Below, one piece after another: positions 19,758 to 28,272 of a DNA stretch of 64,000 bases (position 1 is the first letter of the stretch; each line of letters starts with the position of its first letter). Where the stretch lies: positions 62,001 through 126,000 of the forward strand of contig CAVPXS010000017.1 of NCBI GenBank assembly GCA_963709775.1, written 5' to 3'. Under the pieces are notes generated by a model. That model was not told the origin of the DNA. It saw nothing but the letters and a program-made list of their open reading frames with translations, and did not search any database. The translations under genes were made by a program, and so were the position numbers. The DNA is from Salinimicrobium sp963709775. GTDB taxonomy: Bacteria; Bacteroidota; Bacteroidia; Flavobacteriales; Flavobacteriaceae.

Positions 19758-22117
19758 AACTTAAAGTTATAAGTAACAGAGGGTACGATCCCAAAAAGTG
19801 AAAGCTGTACAGCCTCATTTCGTAAAGTATCATCATTTTCTCTAAAACTTATAGAGACCGCATTTTTTCGGGCATAAACATTATATAGTCCGAAATTCCA
19901 TGAAGAACTGTAGCCACTTGTCGATTCTCTTTTCGGAGTGTATGTAGCCGAAATATCCAGCCGGTGATAATCTGGTAACCTACTGCTATTACGCGGGGCG
20001 TAAACCGGAATAGACATATTTTCAAATTTATATTGAGCTGTAGGATAAGTTGTGGGTAAACCGGTCTGATAAATAAAATTGGCATTTAGATCCCATTTCC
20101 GGCTAAGTTCGTAAGAAGCAGTTAATGAAAGATCATGGGTTTTATCGTAGGCAGTGGCGTACCAGTCAGAATTGTTGATCCCTGGTTCTGTCGCAGTTCT
20201 TCCGGGGGTACGTTGTTCAGATTTTGAAAGCGTGTACGCAAACCAGCCGGTAAATCTCCCCTTGTTTTTCTTCAGCAATAATTCTGCGCCATATGCACGG
20301 GCCTCTCCCGGCAGGATCACCTGCTCAATTGCATCATTGGCAATAAGATTAGCACCGTCAATATAATCTATGCGGTTTCTCAGGGTTTTATAATACCCCT
20401 CAACCTCCAGGGAATATTCTTCATTTGCAAAATTCCTGTAATAACCTGCTGCTACCTGATCCAGGGACTGCGGCTCAATATACCTTCCGCTAGGTGTCCA
20501 AACATCCAGCGGCGTAGGAGAGCTGGTATTTGTGATAAGGTGCAGGTACTGGGTCATGCGGTTATAGCTAAGCTTAATGCTTTGATCCTCGGTAAAAGTG
20601 TAAGCCAGGGCAAGACGTGGCTCAAAGTTCCCGAAGGATCGCTCCACCTTGCTTTTGTCGAGTTGCCTGATATCTATGGGATCTGCTTTTTCATAGATCC
20701 CGAATCTTTCATTATAAATTACAGGTTCTCCCTGGTACAGGTTTAATTCTTCCTGTCCCATTCTTAAAAAATTGCTGTACCTAATCCCATATTCTGCGGA
20801 AAGATTTTCTGAGATCGTATGCTCCAGTGACAAATACAAAGCCGATTCCAAAGCGTATTTTTTAATAAGTTCCCCGGGAATAATCCCTGAAGAAGAGGAG
20901 CTGGGTTCAATTTCCCCCGGATTAAATTCGTGCCAGGTGGTATGGAAACCATAATCAAGATTCAGGTTCTTGTTGAGATAGTGGTCAAGATCGTATTTGA
21001 AGTTTAAATTCTTGATCCCGCTGTTCCAGTTAAATCCAACAAAATCCAGGGTGAGCCCATAGTAATAGTCACTGTAGATGAGAGAAAGGTTGCTGAAAAT
21101 GTTATCCCTTAGAATATGGTTCCAACGTAGATTAAAAACCGAATTTCCATAGATGTTATTAAAGCTTTCGCTAATGTTAAATACATCTCTTCCAAAGTAA
21201 CCGGAGAATAATATCGTGTTTTTCGGATCAAGTCTAAAGGTCAATTTGGTATTGAGATCGTAGAAGTAGGCCGAGTTGTCGTTGTCTGTTAATTTCAGAA
21301 ATAAATGTGCATACGAACTGCGTCCCCCTATTAAATAGGAACTTTTCTCCTTCACTATTGGTCCCTGGGCTAAAAGTCGGCTGGAGATAAGGCCTATTCC
21401 GCCATTGGCCTCAAAATGCCGGCTGTTTCCATCCTTTTGATAAATATCGAGTACAGATGATACCCTTCCGCCGTAATTCGAAGGAATTCCTCCTTTATAG
21501 AGCTTCAGGTTTTTAATCGCATCGGGATTAAAGACCGAGAATAACCCAAAGAGGTGACTGGCATTATAGATGGTCGCTTCATCAAGAAGGATAAGATTTT
21601 GATCGGCAGCACCACCACGAACGTTGAATCCCGAAGATCCTTCCCCGGCGTTCGACACTCCCGGGAGCAGGAGCAGGGATTTTACAATGTCCACCTCACC
21701 AAATACTACCGGTAGCTTTTGGATCGTAGAAATTTCGAGTTTATTGACACTCATTTCCGGTTTACTAATATTCAGTCGTTCGCTGTCATCAACTATAACA
21801 ACTTCAGCCAGATCCTGTGCTGCAGTGTTCAGCTCGAAATTCAGATTCAGGTTCTCCTGGATGTCTACTTTTTCAGAAATGGATTGATATCCAAGATAAG
21901 AGATTTCCATCCTGTGACTTCCCGCCGGAACTTTTAAGGAGTAAAATCCATATTCATTGGTTACTGTTCCTGTTTGAAGCTCGGGGAAAAGAATATTGAC
22001 TCCAGAAAGCGTCTCATTATTTTCGGCATCTTTTATAACACCATTAATAACAAAGCTTTCCTGTGCCCAGGCTGAAACAGAGGACAGAAGTAAACAAAGG
22101 AGAATTAAGTTTTTCAA
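19754..22117 (-). CDS. TonB-dependent receptor with CarboxypepD_reg-like domain
   Basis: An outer-membrane active transporter. Signal peptide MKNLILLCLLLSSVSAWAQ, then a CarboxypepD_reg-like domain (about 22-95, with GVIKDAENNETLSGVNI and GFYSLKVPAG), a plug domain (about 125-235, with GFNVRGGAADQNLILLDEA and PSNYGGRVSSVLDI) and a 22-strand barrel ending in the aromatic F at the C-terminus (VTYNFKF). At 787 residues it is shorter than SusC proteins (about 1000) and lacks their motif set, matching the DUF4249-partner subclass. Its small upstream neighbour (DUF6095) is 35 bp away on the same strand, so the three genes may be one operon. Cargo unknown. Confidence 0.9.
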   Translation of the reverse strand: MKNLILLCLLLSSVSAWAQESFVINGVIKDAENNETLSGVNILFPELQTGTVTNEYGFYSLKVPAGSHRMEISYLGYQSISEKVDIQENLNLNFELNTAAQDLAEVVIVDDSERLNISKPEMSVNKLEISTIQKLPVVFGEVDIVKSLLLLPGVSNAGEGSSGFNVRGGAADQNLILLDEATIYNASHLFGLFSVFNPDAIKNLKLYKGGIPSNYGGRVSSVLDIYQKDGNSRHFEANGGIGLISSRLLAQGPIVKEKSSYLIGGRSSYAHLFLKLTDNDNSAYFYDLNTKLTFRLDPKNTILFSGYFGRDVFNISESFNNIYGNSVFNLRWNHILRDNIFSNLSLIYSDYYYGLTLDFVGFNWNSGIKNLNFKYDLDHYLNKNLNLDYGFHTTWHEFNPGEIEPSSSSSGIIPGELIKKYALESALYLSLEHTISENLSAEYGIRYSNFLRMGQEELNLYQGEPVIYNERFGIYEKADPIDIRQLDKSKVERSFGNFEPRLALAYTFTEDQSIKLSYNRMTQYLHLITNTSSPTPLDVWTPSGRYIEPQSLDQVAAGYYRNFANEEYSLEVEGYYKTLRNRIDYIDGANLIANDAIEQVILPGEARAYGAELLLKKNKGRFTGWFAYTLSKSEQRTPGRTATEPGINNSDWYATAYDKTHDLSLTASYELSRKWDLNANFIYQTGLPTTYPTAQYKFENMSIPVYAPRNSSRLPDYHRLDISATYTPKRESTSGYSSSWNFGLYNVYARKNAVSISFRENDDTLRNEAVQLSLFGIVPSVTYNFKF

Positions 22118-22132
22118 AAATAAAAGGGTTTT

Positions 22133-22154
22133 AAAAATGCCATTTTTGGCACCT
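22133..22154 (+). promoter_or_regulatory. Copy 2 of the AAAAATGYCATTTT motif
   Basis: AAAAATGCCATTTT followed by TGGCACCT. It occupies the 35-bp gap between the DUF6095 stop and the TonB receptor start, its last bases overlapping the DUF6095 stop codon. Confidence 0.55.
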
Positions 22155-22374
22155 AATCAAATAGCGCTTTCATTACTGTCTGTATTCCTTTGAACATAAG
22201 AAAGATCGCTGCAGCCATGGCTGCTAAAGCAAAAATCAGGACCGGAAGGAACCACGGACTTTCCTGGTTCTTAAAGGAACTAAAAAGTACCACAGGTCCA
22301 ATGAACGAAAGAGGTAGAGCGCCGGCGAGGAATTTAAGCCCTTTTAGCAGGAGGTCCTTGTTGGTGTGTTTCAT
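22153..22374 (-). CDS. Small membrane protein, DUF6095 type
   Basis: About 73 residues with two hydrophobic segments (FLAGALPLSFIGPVVLFSSF and LPVLIFALAAMAAAIFLMF), matching the small Bacteroidota membrane family DUF6095: basic N-terminus, AlPLsFIGP, and a C-terminal FKGIQTVMKALFD. A longer frame opens at 22446. I chose the ATG at 22374 because family members start there (MKxTxKDLLLKG) and because a -7-like TATCTTTG (minus strand, 22387-22380) lies immediately upstream. Function unknown. Confidence 0.75.
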   Translation of the reverse strand: MKHTNKDLLLKGLKFLAGALPLSFIGPVVLFSSFKNQESPWFLPVLIFALAAMAAAIFLMFKGIQTVMKALFD

Positions 22375-22379
22375 AAAAT

Positions 22380-22387
22380 CAAAGATA
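22380..22387 (-). promoter_or_regulatory. Putative -7 element for the DUF6095-TonB-DUF4249 unit
   Basis: TATCTTTG on the minus strand, five bases before the ATG at 22374. If real, transcription would begin almost at the start codon (leaderless). No matching -33 was found. Confidence 0.35.
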
Positions 22388-22455
22388 ATTATTACTTTTC
22401 TAAATTTGTCTTGATCCACCGCCTCATTCAAAGTCCTTATTTTCATATATTTAAA

Positions 22456-22511
22456 GGATTAATATTCAATCGGGTAACGGGTGCTAAATTAATTTCCGGT
22501 AATATTAATCC
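22456..22511. promoter_or_regulatory. Inverted repeat upstream of the light/carotenoid operon, candidate operator
   Basis: GGATTAATATT (22456-22466) and AATATTAATCC (22501-22511) are exact 11-bp inverted copies, 34 bp apart, in the intergenic region before the MerR-type regulator. They lie upstream of its -7-like element. Confidence 0.4.
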
Positions 22512-22542
22512 AGAATTAACACATATCAAAGCTTTTTATGTT

Positions 22543-22550
22543 TAATTTTG
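22543..22550 (+). promoter_or_regulatory. Putative -7 element for the carotenoid operon
   Basis: TAATTTTG fits TAnnTTTG and lies 18 bp before the ATG of the MerR-type gene. No good -33 TTG, as expected for a regulated promoter. Confidence 0.45.
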
Positions 22551-22568
22551 GTGTAAATTATTTAAACA

Positions 22569-23465
22569 ATGGACCAATTTTCCATAAGTCAGCTTTCCCA
22601 GTTTTCGGGAATTAAACCGCACACCATTCGCATTTGGGAAAAGCGGTACAACGCTCTTAGGCCCCACCGGTCCGAAGGGAATACCCGTTATTATGATGGT
22701 TCGCAACTGCGACGCCTCCTTAATATTGTAGGATTGGCAGAGACGGGAGTAAAGATCTCCAAGCTATGTGCCATGAGTGATGAGGAGCTTTTTAAGATGA
22801 GAGCGAGCTATGAAAGTGAAGCCGGTTTAAAAGAAGATTACCAGTATTTTATCAATCAACTGGTTGCTGCCGGGATGGGATATGACGAAGCAAACTTTGA
22901 GAAAACTTTCTCTCATTGTTTGTTAAAATTTGGTCTGCAAAAGACATATGTTGAAATTATACTTCCCTTGATGGATAGAATTGGCCTTATGTGGTCTGTA
23001 AACAACATACCTCCTTCACAGGAACATTATATTTCCCATCTTTTGAAGCAGAAAATGTTTACAGCCATAGATTCTATGCCACCGGTCAAAAAAGCCGAAG
23101 AGAACTGGTTACTCTTTTTGCCCGAAGACGAATTCCATGAATTGGGACTTTTGTTCACGAATTACTTTTTACGAAGCAGGGGCAAAAATGTCATTTATTT
23201 AGGGGCTAATGTTCCATTGTCTTCTGTTAAGCATACCTTAGAGGAACTTGAAATAGATAATCTAATGCTTTTCCTTGTGCATCATGACCTGCCCGAAAGG
23301 ATAGATACTTACTTGAAGGAGCTTCGTGATCTGGCAGGACAACGTCAAATCTTTATTGCCGGGGGAGGTGTAGATACCAAAAGTTTAAAGGATAAAAAGG
23401 ATATAATCATACTTTCCACTGTTGAAGACCTGGAGCGGGAGGTTAAAGAAATAAAATTAGCCTAA
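22569..23465 (+). CDS. MerR-family regulator with cobalamin-binding fold (CarH/LitR-like)
   Basis: A 298-residue regulator in three parts: an N-terminal MerR helix-turn-helix (FSISQLSQFSGIKPHTIRIWEKRY, 4-27), a four-helix bundle (about 85-170) and a C-terminal Rossmann-like B12-binding domain (about 178-298, with IYLGANVP and AGGG). Two signatures of B12 photoreceptors of the CarH type are intact: W142-x9-E152-H153 in the helix bundle and E188-x-H190-x-x-G193, where the His is the lower axial cobalt ligand. CarH represses carotenoid genes in the dark when bound to adenosylcobalamin. The gene's stop overlaps the crtI start (TAATG). Light sensing here is inference from motifs. Confidence 0.85.
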   Translation: MDQFSISQLSQFSGIKPHTIRIWEKRYNALRPHRSEGNTRYYDGSQLRRLLNIVGLAETGVKISKLCAMSDEELFKMRASYESEAGLKEDYQYFINQLVAAGMGYDEANFEKTFSHCLLKFGLQKTYVEIILPLMDRIGLMWSVNNIPPSQEHYISHLLKQKMFTAIDSMPPVKKAEENWLLFLPEDEFHELGLLFTNYFLRSRGKNVIYLGANVPLSSVKHTLEELEIDNLMLFLVHHDLPERIDTYLKELRDLAGQRQIFIAGGGVDTKSLKDKKDIIILSTVEDLEREVKEIKLA

Positions 23466-24961
23466 TGTCAAAAATTGCAGTTATAGGAGCAGGTTTTTCG
23501 GGTTTAAGTGCGGCAGCATACATGGGAGCCGCAGGGCACGAGGTGCATATCTTTGAGAAAAACAGCAGTGCCGGTGGCCGGGCCAGGCAATTCAAAACTT
23601 CCAGCGGTTATACTTATGACATGGGCCCAAGTTGGTACTGGATGCCCGGGGTTTTTGAAAAGTTTTTCGGCGATTTTGGACACAAAGTTGAAGATCTTTA
23701 TCAACTTGACCTGTTGGATCCGTCTTTTGAAGTGGTCTTTCCGAAGAACGAAAAATTAAGTATTCCCGAGAATTATACCAAGCTTCGGGAATTGTTCGAA
23801 GAAATTGAAGCCGGGAGTGCCGAAAAGCTCGATAAATTTATGGAGGAGGCACAATATAAATATGAGCAGGGAATGGAAAGACTGGTTTATATGCCGGGAA
23901 TTTCCCTTACCGAATTTGTAGACCTGGATCTCATTAAAGGTGCTATGCGCCTGCAGGTGTTTTCCTCTTTCAGCAAACACGTGCGAAAATATTTTAAAGA
24001 TCCAAAGTTGATCTCCCTTATGGAATTTCCTGTTTTGTTCTTGGGAGCTATGCCGCAGGATACTCCGGCGCTTTACAGTCTTATGAATTACGCAGGGCTT
24101 AAACTTGGAACATGGTATCCCCAGGGTGGCTTCGGAAGTGTGATAGATGCAATGGTGAAAGTAGCCAGGGAACAGGGGGTTGAGATCCATTTTGATGCCC
24201 CTGTGGAGCAGATCATTTCAGCTGAAAGTAGCGTAAAAGGCCTAAGGGTTCATGGGGAAGAAATACAATTTGATGCAGTCGTAGCAGCGGCCGATTATCA
24301 ACATGTGGAAGAAAAACTGCTTCCGAAGGAACTTCAGAATTACAGTGAAAAGTACTGGGAGAACAAGACCTTTGCTCCATCCTGTCTCATCTATTATCTC
24401 GGAATTTCAGAAAGGATCCCCGAGCTGGAACACCATACTTTATTCTTTGATGAAGATCTTTACGATCATTCCGTCGAAATCTACAAAGATCCCAAATGGC
24501 CTGCTAAGCCTTTATTTTATGTGTGTTGTCCTTCAAGAACCGATGATTCAGTAGCGCCCGAAGGTCATGAAAACCTGTTTATGCTTATGCCACTGGCACC
24601 GGGATTAAAAGATGAAGAGGCCACCCGGGAAAAATTTTTCCAGATTATGATAAAGCGGCTCGAGAAGCAAATAGGCCGTAGCATTTGTGGTAAAATAGAC
24701 TATAAAAAGAGCTACTGTGTTTCAGATTTTATTACAGATTACAACTCTTATAAAGGCAATGCTTACGGCTTGGCAAATACCCTGCAACAAACAGCCGTGC
24801 TTAAACCTAAAATAAAGAACAAAAAGCTTAACAATCTCTTTTACGCGGGGCAGCTTACAGTACCCGGCCCGGGAGTACCGCCGTCGCTTATTTCTGGAAA
24901 TATCGCGGCAGAACAAGTTATCAAAGAACTAAAAAAGAAGAAGTATGAAGTCACTGTTTGA
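23465..24961 (+). CDS. crtI: Phytoene desaturase
   Basis: CrtI oxidises phytoene to lycopene with FAD at the membrane. The 498-residue protein has the N-terminal dinucleotide fold (VIGAGFSGLSAAAYMGAAGH), the E at the end of beta-2 (HIFEKNSSAGGRA), the GPSWYWMPG motif, and the bacterial-type CrtI C-terminal signature GQLTVPGPGVPPSLISG around 462-478. It follows the regulator with a one-base overlap and overlaps crtB by 17 bp, so it is part of a tightly coupled operon. Confidence 0.93.
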   Translation: MSKIAVIGAGFSGLSAAAYMGAAGHEVHIFEKNSSAGGRARQFKTSSGYTYDMGPSWYWMPGVFEKFFGDFGHKVEDLYQLDLLDPSFEVVFPKNEKLSIPENYTKLRELFEEIEAGSAEKLDKFMEEAQYKYEQGMERLVYMPGISLTEFVDLDLIKGAMRLQVFSSFSKHVRKYFKDPKLISLMEFPVLFLGAMPQDTPALYSLMNYAGLKLGTWYPQGGFGSVIDAMVKVAREQGVEIHFDAPVEQIISAESSVKGLRVHGEEIQFDAVVAAADYQHVEEKLLPKELQNYSEKYWENKTFAPSCLIYYLGISERIPELEHHTLFFDEDLYDHSVEIYKDPKWPAKPLFYVCCPSRTDDSVAPEGHENLFMLMPLAPGLKDEEATREKFFQIMIKRLEKQIGRSICGKIDYKKSYCVSDFITDYNSYKGNAYGLANTLQQTAVLKPKIKNKKLNNLFYAGQLTVPGPGVPPSLISGNIAAEQVIKELKKKKYEVTV

Positions 24962-25781
24962 TGATCTGTCGGTACAGGTAAGCCGGCTCACTACACGCTC
25001 CTATAGTACGAGTTTTTCGTTAGGGATCTATTTCCTGCACGACCGGCTGCGCGACCCAATTTATTCAATTTATGGATTTGTAAGGGTTGCCGATGAGATC
25101 GTGGACAGTTTTGAAGGTTATAACCAGGAGTACCTGCTAAAGAAATTTAGAGAGGATACCTATGAGGCTTTGGAACAAAAGATTTCTGCCAATCCTATAT
25201 TAAATTCCTTCCAGGAGGTAGTGCACGAGTTTGACATAGACAGGGAACTCATTGATACTTTTTTAAAGAGTATGGAAATGGATCTCCAAAAAGTGGATTA
25301 TACAGATGAAAAATACCAACAGTACATCCTGGGTTCTGCCGAGGTAGTTGGACTTATGTGCCTGCACGTTTTCACCGAAGGAGACAAAAAAATGTTTGCA
25401 GAGCTTAAACCTTATGCGATGAAGCTGGGGGCAGCCTTTCAAAAAGTAAATTTCCTGAGGGATCTTAAGGATGATTATCATGTATTGGGAAGAACTTATT
25501 TTCCCGGCGTGGACATGGAAAATTTTTCGGCAGAGGCAAAACAGCAAATTGAAGAAGAGATAGAAGAAGACTTCAGGATAGCGCTACAGGGGATAAAGAT
25601 GTTACCGGCTTCTTCCAAAGGCGGGGTTTATCTTGCCTATGTCTATTATCAATCTTTATTTAAAAAGATCAAGAGATTACCTGCAAAAAGAATACTTTCG
25701 GGAAGAATAAGGATCAATAATGGCCGAAAAGTAGGCTTAATGATCAACAGTCTTGTAGAATGTAAAATGAGAATTATTTGA
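24945..25781 (+). CDS. crtB: Phytoene synthase (squalene/phytoene synthase family)
   Basis: CrtB condenses two geranylgeranyl diphosphates into phytoene, the first committed carotenoid step. The 278 residues hold both metal-binding aspartate motifs: VADEIVD (around 47-53) and NFLRDLKDDY (around 163-172). The N-terminal RSYSTSFSLG and YGFVRVADE are also typical. The start codon lies within the 3' end of crtI and the stop overlaps the next ATG (TGATG), which points to translational coupling. No geranylgeranyl diphosphate synthase gene is in the window. Confidence 0.93.
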   Translation: MKSLFDDLSVQVSRLTTRSYSTSFSLGIYFLHDRLRDPIYSIYGFVRVADEIVDSFEGYNQEYLLKKFREDTYEALEQKISANPILNSFQEVVHEFDIDRELIDTFLKSMEMDLQKVDYTDEKYQQYILGSAEVVGLMCLHVFTEGDKKMFAELKPYAMKLGAAFQKVNFLRDLKDDYHVLGRTYFPGVDMENFSAEAKQQIEEEIEEDFRIALQGIKMLPASSKGGVYLAYVYYQSLFKKIKRLPAKRILSGRIRINNGRKVGLMINSLVECKMRII

Positions 25782-26272
25782 TGAAGTATTTAATGGTTTT
25801 ACTTTTTTTGATGACGGGGATGGTGGTGCAACAATCTAATATTTCAGAAGCCCGCAAGCTTTATAGCAAAGCTGCTGAGAATGAGAAGGCAGCAAGAAGC
25901 CTTTTGGAGCTTTCAGAAAATAAAGATATTAAGGATCCTGTGGTGCTGGGTTACAAAGGTGCGGGACATATGATGATGGCGAAGCACGTGGGAAATCCCT
26001 TTAAAAAAATGTCCCATTTCAATAAAGGCAAGGATATTTTTAGCAGTGCGATAGCAGCCGATAAGCAAAACCTGGAACTGCGGTTCCTTAGGTTTGCCGT
26101 GCAGGCCGAAGCTCCCGCTTTTCTTGGATACCGTGATAATCTTGAAGAGGATAAAGCTTTACTTATTGCAGGAGTAGACACTCTGGAGGATAAGGAACTT
26201 CAAAAAATGATCCTTAACTACCTAAAAGGATCCAAAGGCCTTACTGCGGCAGAAAAAGAAAAATTAAAATAA
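25781..26272 (+). CDS. Unknown secreted or periplasmic protein in the carotenoid operon
   Basis: I do not recognise a named family. The 163-residue product begins with a short hydrophobic leader (MKYLMVLLFLMTGMVVQQ), then a largely helical, Lys/Glu-rich chain with possible TPR-like repeats (SEARKLYSKAAENEKAARSLLEL, GYKGAGHMMMAKH, KGKDIFSSAIAADKQN). The ATG at 25781 shares its A with the crtB stop; a TTG three bases upstream is a less likely start. Placement between crtB and crtZ, with coupled translation, suggests a role in pigment synthesis, export or membrane placement, but this is inference only. Confidence 0.7.
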   Translation: MKYLMVLLFLMTGMVVQQSNISEARKLYSKAAENEKAARSLLELSENKDIKDPVVLGYKGAGHMMMAKHVGNPFKKMSHFNKGKDIFSSAIAADKQNLELRFLRFAVQAEAPAFLGYRDNLEEDKALLIAGVDTLEDKELQKMILNYLKGSKGLTAAEKEKLK

Positions 26273-26317
26273 AAAATTGATTTTTAGTATCTTAATACTT
26301 GAATAAAAAATAACAAA

Positions 26318-26785
26318 ATGGAGACGATAGCAATAAATTTTCTAATAGTACTGGCATCTTTTCTTGCCATGGAAGGTGTTGCGTGGTTCACCCATAAATA
26401 TATCATGCACGGGCTGTTGTGGACTTTACATAAAGACCACCACAAGAAGGAATCGAAAGGATTTTTTGAACATAATGATTTCTTCTTTCTCATTTTTGCC
26501 ATTCCGGGGATCATCTCTCTATATTTCGGAATGGAGGCAGGCTTCAATTTCCTTTTTTGGATAGGTCTGGGAATTACGCTCTATGGAATGGCATATTTCT
26601 TTGTTCATGACATCTTTATACATCAACGATTTAAAGTGCTGCGCAAAGCAGATAATTCTTATTTCAAAGCCATACGTCGTGCACACAAAATGCATCATAA
26701 ACATATTGGTAAGGAAGAAGGAGAGTGCTTCGGAATGCTTTGGGTACCAATGAAATATTTTAGGGAACAAAGAAAAACTGCCTAA
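26318..26785 (+). CDS. crtZ: Beta-carotene hydroxylase
   Basis: CrtZ is a di-iron membrane enzyme that hydroxylates beta-carotene rings to give zeaxanthin. The 155 residues show four hydrophobic helices and the diagnostic histidine clusters: HKYIMH (around 23-28), HKDHHKK (around 36-42), HDIFIHQRF (around 90-98) and HKMHHKH (around 118-124). The stop overlaps the next start (TAATG). With crtI, crtB and the lycopene cyclase, the operon encodes the path from geranylgeranyl diphosphate to zeaxanthin, the usual yellow pigment of this family. Confidence 0.92.
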   Translation: METIAINFLIVLASFLAMEGVAWFTHKYIMHGLLWTLHKDHHKKESKGFFEHNDFFFLIFAIPGIISLYFGMEAGFNFLFWIGLGITLYGMAYFFVHDIFIHQRFKVLRKADNSYFKAIRRAHKMHHKHIGKEEGECFGMLWVPMKYFREQRKTA

Positions 26786-28272
26786 TGCAATACACTTATC
26801 TGCTGGTCAATTTTTTTACCATCATCATTCCCTTCCTGTTTTCTTTTCATCCCCGGCTGAAGTTTCACAAAACCTGGGGTGCATTTTTCCCTGCTGTTTT
26901 CCTCACTGGATTGGTTTTCGTGCTTTGGGATATGTTATTCACCCAAATGGGAGTATGGGGTTTTAATGACCGCTATCTCACAGGTATAGAAATAGGAAAC
27001 CTTCCGGTTGAGGAGGTGCTTTTTTTCTTTTGTATTCCCTATGCCTGTGTCTTCACGTTTCATTGCCTTGATCTTTTCATGAACGAAATAGGAGGATCAA
27101 AAATGCAAAAAATCATCACACTTTTTCTGGTGGCTTTTTTATTGATTTTCGGAACAATCCATTTCTCAAAAAGCTATACTGCGACTACTTTCTTCAGTTT
27201 TGCCCTTCTGCTTTTATACGCCCAATTTATCCTGAAGATCAACTGGCTCACCAGGTTTTATGTCGTCTATGCGGTACTGTTAATTCCCTTCTTTTTCGTG
27301 AATGGGATCCTTACCGGAAGCTGGATCGAAGAGCAGGTAGTATGGTATAATCCTGAAGAATTTATGAACTTCAGGATAGGGACGATCCCTGTTGAAGATG
27401 CATTTTACGGTGCCGAATTGATCCTGATGAACCTGCTTATCTACAGGTATCTTTTAAACAGGAAAAAGGCTGTCGCGGCGGCAAATCTTAAAGACTACAG
27501 CATTATGAAAAAGACCTTGCAAATCTCCAACATTGTAGCTTTTATCGCAATGGTGGCCATTAATTACTTTTCGAATACGGGAGCGATCAATGGAGAGACC
27601 ATGGCAACGGTTTCTGCGGAATATAATAATCTTTTTACTCCGGCGGGATATGCGTTTTCCATCTGGGGACTTATCTATCTTGGCCTTGCCGGCTTTGTGA
27701 CTTTCCAGGCGATAAGTTCCCGCGGAAGGGAGGCAGCCGTCAAAATTGGCTGGTGGTTCGTGATCACTTGTGTCCTTAATATCGCATGGATCTTTGCCTG
27801 GTTGCATCATCTTACCGGCCTTTCAGTGATTCTGATGTCTTTATTGCTATTTTCCCTAATAATGATCATTATCAAAACCAGGATGGAACTTGATGACGAA
27901 CCATTAAAAGTAATTGCCTTTTTATGGTGGCCGTTTTCCTTTTATTCCGGGTGGATCAGTGTTGCTCTCATTGCAAATACTGCTGCTTATCTCACAGCTT
28001 TAGGATGGGATGGCTTTGGGATTTCTGAAATCACCTGGACCCTCATCATGATCTTTGTAGCGGCCTTCATCAATTTATTAATTACCTGGACACGTAACAT
28101 GAGGGAATTTGCCCTTGTGGGAGCCTGGGGTCTTGTAGCCGTTGGTATAGCCAACCAGGGAGAAAATGAAGGGATCTTTTTAACAGCTGTGATCGCGGCA
28201 GGAATTTTAGTGATTAGCAGCGGAATTCATGGTTATAAAAACCGAAAATACTCTCCATGGCGAAAGCTGTAG
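26785..28272 (+). CDS. Lycopene beta-cyclase (CrtYcd type) joined to a TspO-like domain
   Basis: Residues 1 to about 225 are a lycopene cyclase of the heterodimer-derived type, with two repeats, each with the PVEE/PVED motif (GNLPVEEVLFF near 72 and GTIPVEDAFYGAE near 199) and six to seven helices. It closes the ends of lycopene to beta-carotene. From M241 (27505) a tryptophan-rich TspO-like membrane protein follows (SNTGAINGETMATVSAEY, FTPAGYAFSIWGLIYLGL), normally a separate gene. The join may be a real fusion. However, removing one A from AAAAA (27463-27467) would create a TGA at 27506 overlapping the ATG at 27505, the spacing used by neighbouring genes. I regard two genes as at least as likely. 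Confidence 0.8.
   Translation: MQYTYLLVNFFTIIIPFLFSFHPRLKFHKTWGAFFPAVFLTGLVFVLWDMLFTQMGVWGFNDRYLTGIEIGNLPVEEVLFFFCIPYACVFTFHCLDLFMNEIGGSKMQKIITLFLVAFLLIFGTIHFSKSYTATTFFSFALLLLYAQFILKINWLTRFYVVYAVLLIPFFFVNGILTGSWIEEQVVWYNPEEFMNFRIGTIPVEDAFYGAELILMNLLIYRYLLNRKKAVAAANLKDYSIMKKTLQISNIVAFIAMVAINYFSNTGAINGETMATVSAEYNNLFTPAGYAFSIWGLIYLGLAGFVTFQAISSRGREAAVKIGWWFVITCVLNIAWIFAWLHHLTGLSVILMSLLLFSLIMIIIKTRMELDDEPLKVIAFLWWPFSFYSGWISVALIANTAAYLTALGWDGFGISEITWTLIMIFVAAFINLLITWTRNMREFALVGAWGLVAVGIANQGENEGIFLTAVIAAGILVISSGIHGYKNRKYSPWRKL

Noticed and set aside
22375..22446. Longer DUF6095 protein
   Set aside because: The added 24 residues are charged, absent from the family as I know it, and contain the likely -7 element.
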